This document shows, piece after piece, positions 26,260 to 34,955 of a stretch of DNA of 64,000 bases. The notes beneath the pieces were generated by a model. The model was not told where the DNA came from. It made no database searches and saw only the letters and a list, made by a program, of their open reading frames with translations. The stretch spans positions 3,222,616 to 3,286,615 of the forward strand of contig CP054190.1 of NCBI GenBank assembly GCA_015709575.1, read 5' to 3'. This stretch comes from Planctomycetia bacterium. GTDB taxonomy: Bacteria > Planctomycetota > Phycisphaerae > UBA1845 > Fen-1342. The translations under genes and the position numbers were made by a program. Every line of letters starts with the position of its first letter. Position 1 is the first letter of the stretch.

Positions 26260-26366
26260 GGGTGGCATGCTCTCGCTGTACTCAGCGTGAGCATGCGACG
26301 GGCGCCGCGCATCTCACCCAGCGTGCCTCGCATGCCTACGCGGAGTACCGCGAAGGCATGCCACCC
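26260..26366. repeat. REP-like pair 6 (B-A order)
   Basis: A 107-bp pair with head B first (GGGTGGCATGCTCTCGCTG, loop TACT, CAGCG) and inverted head A last (ending GAAGGCATGCCACCC). The spacer sequence differs from pairs 1-5, but the length is the same. Confidence 0.85.
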
Positions 26367-26415
26367 ACCGCGCAATCGCGGTGCGCCTGGCGCCACGCCC
26401 ACGAATGTTCGTCGG

Positions 26416-26537
26416 GGGTGGCATGCTCTCGCCGTACACGGCGTGAGCATGCGCGCCAGACGTGCTTTCCCAGGCGCTTCAAGCAGCCATGTGAGTCAGA
26501 GCATGCCTACGCGGAGTACCGCGAAGGCATGCCACCC
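26416..26537. repeat. REP-like pair 7 (B-A order)
   Basis: A 122-bp pair. In head B the inner stem is CGCCG/CGGCG with loop TACA: both arms changed relative to CGCTG/CAGCG, so pairing is kept. A degenerate 21-bp half follows at 26546-26566. Confidence 0.85.
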
Positions 26538-26570
26538 ACATACCCGGCCGCGAAGGCAGGCCACCCAGCC

Positions 26571-26747
26571 GCCGCGCAACCCGCGGACGTGGTCGGCAGC
26601 GCTCCGCCGCCCCGCAGGGGGCGGAGGAAATTTCGGATGAGGGGGGATTGTGCGTCCGTGTCCACGGGTTGCGCTTCGCCCGGCTGTCGCCGGGCTGCGC
26701 TGCACCCGTGGCTACATTCCACCGCCCCTGCCGGGGCGAAAACCGCG
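26571..26747. repeat. 177-bp long repeat, copy 1
   Basis: Nearly identical, and the same length, as 29256-29432, in the same orientation. It contains a large nested inverted repeat, outer arms CCACGGGT and ACCCGTGG, inner arms CCCGGC and GCCGGG, that would form an extended hairpin. Confidence 0.85.
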
Positions 26748-26941
26748 GGGCGATTCCTGAGCGAGGCAGGACGGTTTCTGCGCGGGGCGGGACGATGGCC
26801 GAGCGGAATCAGCGCCTAACGCGAATCGTCCCCCGCGCGGGTTCGCCGCACGGGGGACGATTGCTTTCCGCCGCACCGGATGAATGCCGCCGGCTTCAGC
26901 CTTGGGTCCGCGGGCACTGTGCGGCCACGGCTTCCGCCCGG

Positions 26942-29011
26942 CTATCGCCGCGGCGTCGGAGCGGGCGCTGAGCCGCCGACACCCGGCACCGGCCGCGGCT
27001 CCTGGAACACCGGCATCTGGATCGGCGGACCGCCCGTGCTGCTGTCGGGCAGCGGGTTGATCCGATTCGGGTCGGGGGTCGGCGTCGGCGCCGGGCCGGA
27101 GTGGGACGGCGGCGGCGGCTGCGCCGTGCCGGGGTTGCTCAGGTAGTCGCGGATCGGCACGTCGCCGGTCGGCCGGGTGTAGAAGACGCCGCCATCCGGC
27201 GTCGGCGTCGAGTTGCCCGTGCCGCGGATGAAGTCGCCGGCCATGAGGGCCACAATGTTCCCCTCCGCGTTGGCGCTGTTGGCGATCATGATCACGGAGT
27301 AGCTCTGCATCGCGCCGAGCCAGTAGCGGCGCTCGGGCGACGGCCGCCCGGCGGCATCGCTGTCATCCGCCGGAGGATCCGCCGCGCCGCTCTCGCTGTC
27401 ATTGGCGGCGCCATCTTCCTCGTAGCTGTAGTTCACGGAGTTGGTGTCGTCGTCCAGATCACCCAAGTAGTCGCCCTCGGCCGGCTTGCTCTGACTGCTG
27501 CCGCCTTTGTCGCCCTCGTAGCTGCCGTCGCCATCCGCGTCAGTAAACCGCTCCGGGGAGCCGACCGTCTCACACGTCCCGCCGCCATCGCACATCATCG
27601 CAGTGGCGGTGTACGACCCATCCGCGTTGTGCGTGACTCGCACGACAATGTCCACATTGCCGTCCCCGAGCGCCGTGGTCGAGTCGCCGCCGGATCCGCC
27701 CTGGCCGCTGCCGGAGCTTCCGCTGGCGCCCTGCGCGGGCGGCGCGCTCGGCGTTGAGCCGCTTCCGCCGGACGAACTCCCCGAGGAGCCGCCGCTGCCG
27801 GGCAAGGGCGGGCGCGTACCCGACGTCGCGTCGCCGCCCGTCCCGCTGCCGGCGCCGCCAGTCGAGCTGCCGCCGCTGCCGCTGCCAGTGCCCGGCTGGC
27901 CGTTTCCGCTGTTGCCGCTCTGGTCTCCCCCGCCGCGGCCGGCCGCCGCCAGAATTCCGTCCCGCCACGCATCAGCGGAGACAAAGCCGTTCGCGTCGGC
28001 GATGGCCTGCAGCCGCGCCTTGCCGTTCGCCTCGGACAGGCGTCCCGCCTCCATGTTCCGGAGCACGTCGTAGCTGCGCGGATCGGTGTGATCCGCGTTC
28101 AAGCCCTGCAACTTCGCTCCCTGGCGCAGAATCTCGCCCGGGTGCGCGCTGATGATCGCATCATCCGGCAAACCGAGCGACCGCAACGCCTGGCGGCGGA
28201 TGACCATGTGCCACCCCATCCGGCGGAGGTCATTGTGAATGGCCGGATCGGCCAGACTGTCCGCCCCCAATGACTGCAGGCTGGCGGTATCCTTCAAAAT
28301 GTCACTCGCATGTCGATTCGCCAGGTCCGGCGGCAGCCCGAACCCGTTGGCCGCGGCCCGGGCCACGATGTGCTCGCGGGACGAGCGACGAAGCTCATTC
28401 GCGAAGGCCGGATCCTGCGGATTCGCATCCCCGCCCAGCAACTGGACGCTGCCCGCAACCTCCATCAGGTTCCTCAACCCGCCGGCCGCGCTGGCAGCCT
28501 CCGCGACACCTGCCTCACGGGAAATCTGCTTTTCGGCGGCCCGCCGGGCCTGAGTCAGGGCCAGGTCGCGGTTGGCCTCGTCCGCCGCCGGACCCGACGA
28601 GGCCGCCAGGCGAGCTGCAACGCGGTCCGCAAGGGCGGCTGATTCCGCATCGCTGCCCATCGCGTGAGACGCCGCTACGGACCGCACCAGCGCCTCCACC
28701 AGCACCATGTCATTCCGCACGCGGGCCATCGCCGCCGCGGAGACCTCGCCTCGCGCCGCGATCGCCGCGGCCGCCTCGGCAGTGAAGGCGTAGCCGCTGA
28801 CCGTCGCGGACCGCTGCACGGCGCTGCCGTGGTGGACCTTTGAATTCTCGATGATTGAGCTCCAATTGGCGTCCTTCCAGAAGTCATTCACGCGCGACAC
28901 TGACTGCGCGGATGACGTGCGGGTCTGGGCAAAGGCCGATTCGGTCGGGATTCCGCCCAGGGCGGCCAGCAGGAGCGTTGAATTCGCCAGGATGTGCAGG
29001 GTTCGACGCAT
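26942..29011 (-). CDS. Large secreted protein of unknown function with Gly/Ser linker and Pro-rich tail
   Basis: This is 689 residues from ATG 29011 (AAAGGGAC upstream) with a signal peptide (MRRTLHILANSTLLLAALGG, cleavage near AFA). Residues about 30-345 are Ala-rich and helical, with repeated -ANxx-HxxDIL- and LRxxG segments (NRHASDILKDTASLQSLGAD, HPGEILRQGAKLQGLNAD) suggesting an internal duplication. Residues about 350-440 are a Gly/Ser linker. About 445-520 is a small beta region with VDIVVRVTHNADGSYTATAM and FTDADGDGSYEGDKGG, calcium-loop-like. The rest is acidic, then Pro-rich. It has no NNFDID tail. It sits between the two copies of a 177-bp repeat. I do not recognise it. Confidence 0.75.
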   Translation of the reverse strand: MRRTLHILANSTLLLAALGGIPTESAFAQTRTSSAQSVSRVNDFWKDANWSSIIENSKVHHGSAVQRSATVSGYAFTAEAAAAIAARGEVSAAAMARVRNDMVLVEALVRSVAASHAMGSDAESAALADRVAARLAASSGPAADEANRDLALTQARRAAEKQISREAGVAEAASAAGGLRNLMEVAGSVQLLGGDANPQDPAFANELRRSSREHIVARAAANGFGLPPDLANRHASDILKDTASLQSLGADSLADPAIHNDLRRMGWHMVIRRQALRSLGLPDDAIISAHPGEILRQGAKLQGLNADHTDPRSYDVLRNMEAGRLSEANGKARLQAIADANGFVSADAWRDGILAAAGRGGGDQSGNSGNGQPGTGSGSGGSSTGGAGSGTGGDATSGTRPPLPGSGGSSGSSSGGSGSTPSAPPAQGASGSSGSGQGGSGGDSTTALGDGNVDIVVRVTHNADGSYTATAMMCDGGGTCETVGSPERFTDADGDGSYEGDKGGSSQSKPAEGDYLGDLDDDTNSVNYSYEEDGAANDSESGAADPPADDSDAAGRPSPERRYWLGAMQSYSVIMIANSANAEGNIVALMAGDFIRGTGNSTPTPDGGVFYTRPTGDVPIRDYLSNPGTAQPPPPSHSGPAPTPTPDPNRINPLPDSSTGGPPIQMPVFQEPRPVPGVGGSAPAPTPRR

Positions 29012-29255
29012 GTTTCGTCCCTTTCGATTCTCGATGTTCCGGCGGGCCGCAGCATGACGCCGCGTCCATCCCGCCAAGGGGGTCAGCGACGGAAGCAGCA
29101 CCCACTCACGTTCCGCGATCAAAAATGCACACGCGGGGCTGTTCGGTGGGGCGGGACGATGGCCGGGTGCAATCATCGCCGCGACGCGCAGGATGCGCCG
29201 GGGGTCGGACTTCGCCCGCAGGGCGAAGGGTTGCAGCCACGAGTGCAGCGGCGCG
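29012..29255. other. Upstream region of the 689-residue gene
   Basis: No gene seen. It ends with GGGTTGCAGCCACGAGTGC, a variant of the terminal part of the adjoining 177-bp repeat. Confidence 0.4.
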
Positions 29256-29432
29256 GCCGCGCAACCCGTGGACGTGGTCGGCAGCGCTCCGCCGCCCCGC
29301 GTGGGGCGGCGGAAATTTCGGATGAGGGGAGATTGTGCGTCCGTGTCCACGGGTTGCGCTTCGCCCGGCTGTCGCCGGGCTGCGCTGCACCCGTGGCTAC
29401 ATTCCACCGCCCCTGCCGGGGCGAAGACCGCG
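29256..29432. repeat. 177-bp long repeat, copy 2
   Basis: Direct repeat of 26571-26747, with a handful of substitutions. Together the two copies bracket the leftward gene 26942-29011. Confidence 0.85.
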
Positions 29433-29448
29433 CGACTGCCCGCCCGGC

Positions 29449-29553
29449 GGGCGGCATGCTCTAGCTGTGCTCAGCGTGAGCATGCGACGGAGGCGTCGAA
29501 AGACACTCAACGACTTGCATGCCTACGCGGAGTACCGCGAAGGCATGCCACCC
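29449..29553. repeat. REP-like pair 8 with flanking 30-bp direct repeats
   Basis: A 105-bp B-A pair starting GGGCGGCATGCTCTAGCTG. Its spacer (ACGGAGGCGT, then AAAGACACTCA) is shared with the pair at 46809. It is bracketed by a 30-bp direct repeat, GGGGCGAAGACCGCGCGA and 12 more bases, at 29418-29447 and 29583-29612. Confidence 0.8.
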
Positions 29554-29802
29554 AAACACCCGGCCACCAAACCCGCGCCCGCGGGGCGAAGACCGCGCGA
29601 CTGCCCGCCCGGACGCGGTGTGCAGCGGAAACTGCCAGGTCCGGGATTTCGCAAGGGAATATCAAGGCCGGCGGGTACAATGCGTCCGGCCGAATCCGGC
29701 GGCGCAGCAGCCCCACCATGTGCGCGGCCGTTCGAACGCCAGTCCGCGACGCTGCCGGCCCGTACCGGAGCCCCGACCCGCCATCTCTCGGAGCCTGTGA
29801 CA

Positions 29803-32112
29803 ATGAATTCCACTCTCTTGCGAGCGGCCATGAGTCCTGCTCTTATGCGAACGGCAGTGCTTTCCGTCGCGATCCTGATGCTGCCCGCCGCGGCCGCACG
29901 CGCGGACGCCCATCGCGACTCCACGACCGAAACCGGCTGGTGGTATTTCACGTCGGCGACAGATGCACAAATCAACGCCAAGCGCGGCGAGGGATATCGC
30001 CTGATCAAGCTCGGCGTGGTGGACAATGACCCGATGCGCTTCTCGGCGGTGCTGGTCCACAACTCGGGCGATTACTTCAATCCGGCCGACGGCTGGTGGT
30101 ACAACCTGACGTTCACCGACCTGGAGGACATTCTCGATGCGCCCGGTGTGCGGGCGTTGCAGATCGTGCCCTACCTGAATCTCAACGGCGCGCTGCGCTA
30201 CGCGGTCGTGCTGATCTCGAATTCCGGGCAGTACGCCAAGGGCTGGTGGTGGGCGCACAACGTGGACCTGGCGGGCATCCAGAGCATCGGCGCCAACCAG
30301 AACATGCGGCTGATCGCCTGGGAGCGGCGGCCGAACGAGGTGGGGCGCTTCAGTTGCGTGTTTGTCTCCAACACGGGCGGCGACCAGCGTAACTGGTGGC
30401 CCTACCCCGGCATCTCGGCCGGGACGCTGGCCAACCTGCTGGACCAGCATGACGCGCGAATCACTGACCTGACCTACATCGGGAACAACCAGTTCGACGC
30501 CGTGCTCGAGGAGTTGGAGGGGCAGCGCTGGTGGTATTACTACGGCGTCACCGCCTCGCAGATGAGCATCCTGCTCGGCAACCGCGGAGCGCGGCTGTAC
30601 GACCTGCAACGGATGAGCACGGGGGCGGGCGGTTCCACGTATGCCGTGCTGATGCTCAACAACGCCAACCCGCTCGAAACGCGGATCAGCAGCATCATGC
30701 GCAGCATCATGGACAACGAGCTGTACGTGCCGATCGGGGCGTCGCTCAAGCGCGTCAACGGCTCCTATCGCGCCGCGCTGCACCACCAGCGCATCTTCGA
30801 TCCGGCCAGCACGCTCAAGACGCTGCACCACGTGCACGCGATGAGACAGGTGTCGATTGGCAACATCGACTTTTCGCAACTCATCAACGTCAACGGCTTC
30901 ACCGGCAGCCCGGGCGGATGCCCGCCGGAGGAGCCGGATCAACTCGAACCGCTGGACGACGTGCTGCGGCTGATGATGGAGCAGTCGGACAACGTGCGGA
31001 CGGAGGCGATCAAGGATCGCTTCGGGCAGGCCAGCATCAACGCCACGGCCGACGCCCTGCTGATGGCGGACACGGAGCTGGTGCGGCGGATCGGCTGCGG
31101 CGGCGACCACAATGAGATGACGCTGGAAGACGCGGGCCGGCTGCATGAGGCGGTCGTGAACGGCTACCTGAACGGGCCGACCGGCGATTGGCGGGATGAG
31201 TTTTATGACCTGATGATCAGCAGCAACGGGGCGGCGATGGGCTACGGCGGCGGCGGCGGATTTCCCGACCTGGGCGGGATCATCGACGAGGAAGCCGCGG
31301 ACATCGGCCTGCCGGACGCCAAGCGGATTGCATTCCGGGCCGCCGTCGAAATGGTGAACAAGCCGGGCGGCGTCACGCTGAGCGGTCTGGAGCACAAGTC
31401 CGTGTTCGGGTGGATCAGCATCCCCTATCGCACGGGCGGGGTGCTCGACCCGCGCGAGTTCGTCACCGGCACGTTCGTGGACGGGGCGGTGAGCGATCCG
31501 AACTCCGGCGCGGCGATGGCGGCGGGCGCATCGGAAATCCTGCGCGACGAAATCCGGGCGGCGCTGCTGAGCTGGCTGGTTCCCGGCCGGCTGGAGATGA
31601 CGCCGGAGGCGGGATTCGAGACCAGCGGATTCCAGGGCGGGCCGTTCGCGCCGAACGGCCGCACGTACTTTCTGAGCAACACCGGCGACGTGCACGTGAG
31701 CTGGTCCGCCACGGATAACCGGACCTGGGCGCACATCCTTCCGAACGGTGGTGTGCTGCCGCCGGGAGGGCAGGCGCTCGTCACGATCTACCACGATGAT
31801 CCGATCGAAAACCTGTTGCCGGGCGTGTACACCGGCACGGCCACGTTCACGAATCTGACCAATGGAATCGGGAACACGACCCGATCCATGATGGCCACCG
31901 TGCACGCAATCCCGGGTGACATGAACTGCGACGGAATGGTCAACAACTTCGACATCGACGCGTTCGTGCTCGCGCTGACGAATCCGGCCCTGTACGCGCG
32001 CACCTATCCGCTCTGCGACATCAACGCCGCCGACGTCAACGACGACGGGATGGTCAATAACTTCGACATCGATCCGTTCGTGGAGTGCGTGATCAACTTC
32101 GGCTGCCCGTAG
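29803..32112 (+). CDS. Secreted beta-lactamase-like serine hydrolase with five Trp-rich repeats and dockerin-like end
   Basis: This is 769 residues from ATG 29803, whose signal peptide (MRTAVLSVAILMLPAAAARA) fits. Residues 45-290 hold five repeats of about 50 residues, each starting with a WW pair (GWWYFTSATD, GWWYNLTFTD, GWWWAHNVDL, NWWPYPGISA, RWWYYYGVTA), of the kind seen before serine-hydrolase domains (polyglycine-hydrolase type). Residues 290-595 look like a class A beta-lactamase fold, with S-x-x-K at Ser336-Thr-Leu-Lys339, SDN at 395-397 and HKSVFGW for the KTG region. A beta-sandwich (about 600-700) and two loops ([34 protein letters not shown]) follow. It is more likely a peptidase or esterase than an antibiotic-resistance enzyme. 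Confidence 0.8.
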   Translation: MNSTLLRAAMSPALMRTAVLSVAILMLPAAAARADAHRDSTTETGWWYFTSATDAQINAKRGEGYRLIKLGVVDNDPMRFSAVLVHNSGDYFNPADGWWYNLTFTDLEDILDAPGVRALQIVPYLNLNGALRYAVVLISNSGQYAKGWWWAHNVDLAGIQSIGANQNMRLIAWERRPNEVGRFSCVFVSNTGGDQRNWWPYPGISAGTLANLLDQHDARITDLTYIGNNQFDAVLEELEGQRWWYYYGVTASQMSILLGNRGARLYDLQRMSTGAGGSTYAVLMLNNANPLETRISSIMRSIMDNELYVPIGASLKRVNGSYRAALHHQRIFDPASTLKTLHHVHAMRQVSIGNIDFSQLINVNGFTGSPGGCPPEEPDQLEPLDDVLRLMMEQSDNVRTEAIKDRFGQASINATADALLMADTELVRRIGCGGDHNEMTLEDAGRLHEAVVNGYLNGPTGDWRDEFYDLMISSNGAAMGYGGGGGFPDLGGIIDEEAADIGLPDAKRIAFRAAVEMVNKPGGVTLSGLEHKSVFGWISIPYRTGGVLDPREFVTGTFVDGAVSDPNSGAAMAAGASEILRDEIRAALLSWLVPGRLEMTPEAGFETSGFQGGPFAPNGRTYFLSNTGDVHVSWSATDNRTWAHILPNGGVLPPGGQALVTIYHDDPIENLLPGVYTGTATFTNLTNGIGNTTRSMMATVHAIPGDMNCDGMVNNFDIDAFVLALTNPALYARTYPLCDINAADVNDDGMVNNFDIDPFVECVINFGCP

Positions 32113-32145
32113 CGCGCGGCGATTCGCGCCCGGCGCGGGGCGGTC

Positions 32146-34056
32146 CTACTCGCCGCGGCCGACGGGCAGTTCCAGCACAAACGATGCGCCGGGGCGCACT
32201 TCGCGCTCCAGGCGCAGTCGCCCGCCCAGTCCGTGCGCGAGCCGACGGCTCAGCGCCAGTCCCAGGCCCACCCCTGGCGCTGACATCGCGGCTTCGCTTG
32301 AGGACTTGTGAAACACGCCGAAGATGCGCCGAGACGCCGCGGCCGGAATGCCCGGCCCATAGTCGCGCACGCGGATCAGCACCGATCCCCGCCCAAATGG
32401 GCGCGCTTCCAGGACGATCGTCGCGGCCGGCTCCACCGCGGCCGTCGCGGCGACCACACCCGCAGGCGCGGAATTGCCCGGGCCGCCGACGCGAGCATAC
32501 TTGCAGGCGTTGTCCACCAGGTTGAACAGGATCTGCTCCACCGCCGAGGCGTTTGTATTCAGCAGGATGTCGCCGGCCGCGGCGTCCAGCCGCAACTCGA
32601 GCGCCATGCCCGCCGCGCCGGCGCGCTCGCTGAGGCGCTCCCGCACCCGCGACACCAGGTCACCCAGCCGCAGCGGCTCCAGCGGCCCGATCGAGCGCCC
32701 GCGCTCGAGCCGTGAGTACGCCAGCACGTTCTCGACCAGGTGGCCGAGCCGCTCGGCCTCGGCCCGCAGCGTCTCGTAGTAGTCCCGCCGCTGCCGTTCG
32801 TCGCTGACCGAACCGCGCGCCAGCATCTCCGAGTAGAGCCGAAACGTCGTGAGCGGCGAGCGCAGCTCGTGCGTCACGGCCGACGCGAAGGCCGCCCGCC
32901 GGCGGCCGAGCGAATCCGCGCCGAACAGCAGCGCTGCAATCGCCCCGATCGCAACGACGACGCAGCCCCACACTACGCCGAGCGCCACGCGCATCGGCGA
33001 GAGCGCCTCATCCGCGACCGGCGCGGAGCCGGGTTCCAATTGCACGGGCAGCGCCGCCAGGCGACGGGCGCGATCGTCCGCGGCGCCGGGATCGCGCAGC
33101 GGCTCCAGCCGCGCCTGCGGCAGGAGGTCGCGAACGGACTCCGCCAGCGCTGCGCGCACCGCATCCCAGTCCAGCCACGCACCCTGCACGTAGGTCGCGT
33201 CGCCGATCCGCACGCGCCGCGCGATCAGCAGCGCGTCCTCGATCCACAACGCCTGCATTGCGCCGGTAGTGACGTGCGCCGGGGCGGCCTGGAGCCTCTC
33301 GACGTTGAAGTACGTGTTTCCCAGGCGGCGGTTGTCCTCCAGCACCTGCACGCCCTTCTGACGCGCCGCCGACTCGCTCACGCTGCGCTGCTGCTGCTGC
33401 TGCTGCGACCACGCCGGACCCGCCACCTGCGGCGCGACGTTGTGCACCTGCACCTCCAGCGGCGCATCGACCTGCGGCGCGGCTGCGGACGGAGTATCCG
33501 TCGAGCACATCGCGATCGCGCGCGGATCGACCGCCGCCGGCGGCGGCAGTCGCGACGCCAGGTCCAGCCTGGCCAGCCGCGCGCCCAGTTCCGCTTCGCG
33601 CCGGGCTGATGTCGTCAGTGTTTCGGCGGAGATGTAGCGATCCAGCGCCATCGTTCCGAACGTGCCGCGCGGAACCTGGGGAGAGCTGAGCGTGCCCGCG
33701 GGATCAATCTGAAAGTAGAGCCGCACCAGCGGGTTGGTCGGCGCCAGCAGCGGCGACGGCGCCAGCACCGTGCCGCGCTCCACCTCGCGGAACATCCCGG
33801 TATAGGCCGCCTCGGGCGAAAAGAAGCTGGCGAAGGCGAAGTACGGCAGCCCGGCGAATTCCGCGACCAGCGGGCTGATGGCAAAATCCATTCGCCACAG
33901 CGCCAGCCGCGAGCTTTCCTCCAGCGTCGCCAGCCGCTGCGCCTCGCGCTGCGATGCATCCAGACGGAGCGCCGCGCGCGTGACCCACGCCAACGCCGCC
34001 AGCACGAGCGCCACGCAGGCCACGAAGGGCGTCCAGGTTGTCAGCATGCGGCGCAT
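32146..34056 (-). CDS. Membrane sensor histidine kinase
   Basis: This is 636 residues. One TM lies at about 8-28 and a second near 360-380 (VALGVVWGCVVVAIGAIAAL), leaving an extracytoplasmic sensor of about 330 residues with no recognised fold; it includes a run QQQQQQRSVSESAARQKG. HisKA follows with the phospho-acceptor in AVTHELRSPLTTFRLYSEM, then HATPase_c with LFNLVDNACKYARVGG (N box), IRVRDYGPGIPAA and GVGLGLALSRRLAHGLGGRL (G boxes). It starts six bases after its response regulator stops, so they form one operon. The signal is unknown. Confidence 0.93.
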   Translation of the reverse strand: MRRMLTTWTPFVACVALVLAALAWVTRAALRLDASQREAQRLATLEESSRLALWRMDFAISPLVAEFAGLPYFAFASFFSPEAAYTGMFREVERGTVLAPSPLLAPTNPLVRLYFQIDPAGTLSSPQVPRGTFGTMALDRYISAETLTTSARREAELGARLARLDLASRLPPPAAVDPRAIAMCSTDTPSAAAPQVDAPLEVQVHNVAPQVAGPAWSQQQQQQRSVSESAARQKGVQVLEDNRRLGNTYFNVERLQAAPAHVTTGAMQALWIEDALLIARRVRIGDATYVQGAWLDWDAVRAALAESVRDLLPQARLEPLRDPGAADDRARRLAALPVQLEPGSAPVADEALSPMRVALGVVWGCVVVAIGAIAALLFGADSLGRRRAAFASAVTHELRSPLTTFRLYSEMLARGSVSDERQRRDYYETLRAEAERLGHLVENVLAYSRLERGRSIGPLEPLRLGDLVSRVRERLSERAGAAGMALELRLDAAAGDILLNTNASAVEQILFNLVDNACKYARVGGPGNSAPAGVVAATAAVEPAATIVLEARPFGRGSVLIRVRDYGPGIPAAASRRIFGVFHKSSSEAAMSAPGVGLGLALSRRLAHGLGGRLRLEREVRPGASFVLELPVGRGE

Positions 34057-34062
34057 CGGGAA

Positions 34063-34770
34063 TCACTTTCGCGGCGCGGTCGCGCCAAACTTGTAGCCGC
34101 GCCCCCGCACGGTCACGATCACGCGCGGCGCGTGCGGATCATCCCGCAGCTTTTCGCGCAGCCGCGCCACGTGCATGTCGATCGTGCGGGTCTCCACGCC
34201 GCGCGCGTCCAGCCGCCACAGGCGCGTCAGCAGCTCGTCCCGTGACAACACCCGCCCGTCGTGCGACGCGAGGTAGGCCAGCAGTTCGCCCTCTTTCTCG
34301 GATAGCTCCCCGCACTCCCCGTCGTCAAATCGCACCTCGAGGCGCGGCAAGTCGACCACGCCTCCCGGTATCGGAATCTGCGCCAGCGGGGACGGGCGCT
34401 CCGGCGAGCGCCGCAGCACGGCGCTCACCCGCGCCAGCAGCTCGCGCACGCTGAACGGCTTGACCACATAATCATCGGCTCCCAACCGCAATCCGCGGAC
34501 ACGATCCGCCTCCTCGCCGCGGGCCGTCAGGATAATCACCGGCAACGTGGGGCGCTGCCTGCGAATCTCGTGCAGGACATCGAGGCCGTCGCCGCCGGGC
34601 ATCACCAGGTCCAGGAGCACGATGTCCGCGTCGCCGGTCAGCGCCGCAGCCAGCCCGGTATCAGCCCGCCCCGCTTCGGTCGTCTGATAACCCTCGAACT
34701 TGAGCGCATCGGTCACGCCGCGGCGGATGGCGGGATCGTCTTCGATCACGAGGATGCGCTGTCGGATCAA
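34063..34770 (-). CDS. OmpR-family response regulator
   Basis: This is 235 residues. The receiver domain has IEDDPAIRRGVTDAL, the phospho-acceptor in DIVLLDLVMPGGDG, the Thr of VIILTARGEEADR and the Lys of DDYVVKPFSVREL. The C-terminal winged helix (about 140-235) has LEVRFDDGECGELSEKEGEL, RDELLTRLW, ETRTIDMHVARLREKL and VIVTVRGRGYKFG, as in OmpR/PhoB. It acts as a DNA-binding transcription regulator with the kinase encoded next. No target sites can be pointed out. Confidence 0.95.
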   Translation of the reverse strand: MIRQRILVIEDDPAIRRGVTDALKFEGYQTTEAGRADTGLAAALTGDADIVLLDLVMPGGDGLDVLHEIRRQRPTLPVIILTARGEEADRVRGLRLGADDYVVKPFSVRELLARVSAVLRRSPERPSPLAQIPIPGGVVDLPRLEVRFDDGECGELSEKEGELLAYLASHDGRVLSRDELLTRLWRLDARGVETRTIDMHVARLREKLRDDPHAPRVIVTVRGRGYKFGATAPRK

Positions 34771-34955
34771 CGGGCGACTCCGGCCGATTCCTCAAAAGGG
34801 GGCGCAACCGCCCCATTGGAGGATACCGCCGGCGCGGGCCGCGAGCGCAACGCCGTTGTAACAGGGTGGTCCCATCGGGCGGTCGCAAGGCCGCCGTTCG
34901 CAGGCGAAGGGAAGCTCACGATCGGGTGGTCAGGCCGCTCGATCCTGCGAACCGA

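Noticed and set aside
29662..31905. Leftward 747-codon frame opposite the WW-repeat hydrolase
   Set aside because: Composition is antisense-like (Arg, His, Val rich) and without a start site; the rightward frame has signal peptide and conserved motifs.
29803..32112. Calling the WW-repeat gene an antibiotic-resistance beta-lactamase
   Set aside because: The KTG motif is degenerate and the protein carries long polymer-binding-like repeats and a dockerin-like tail.
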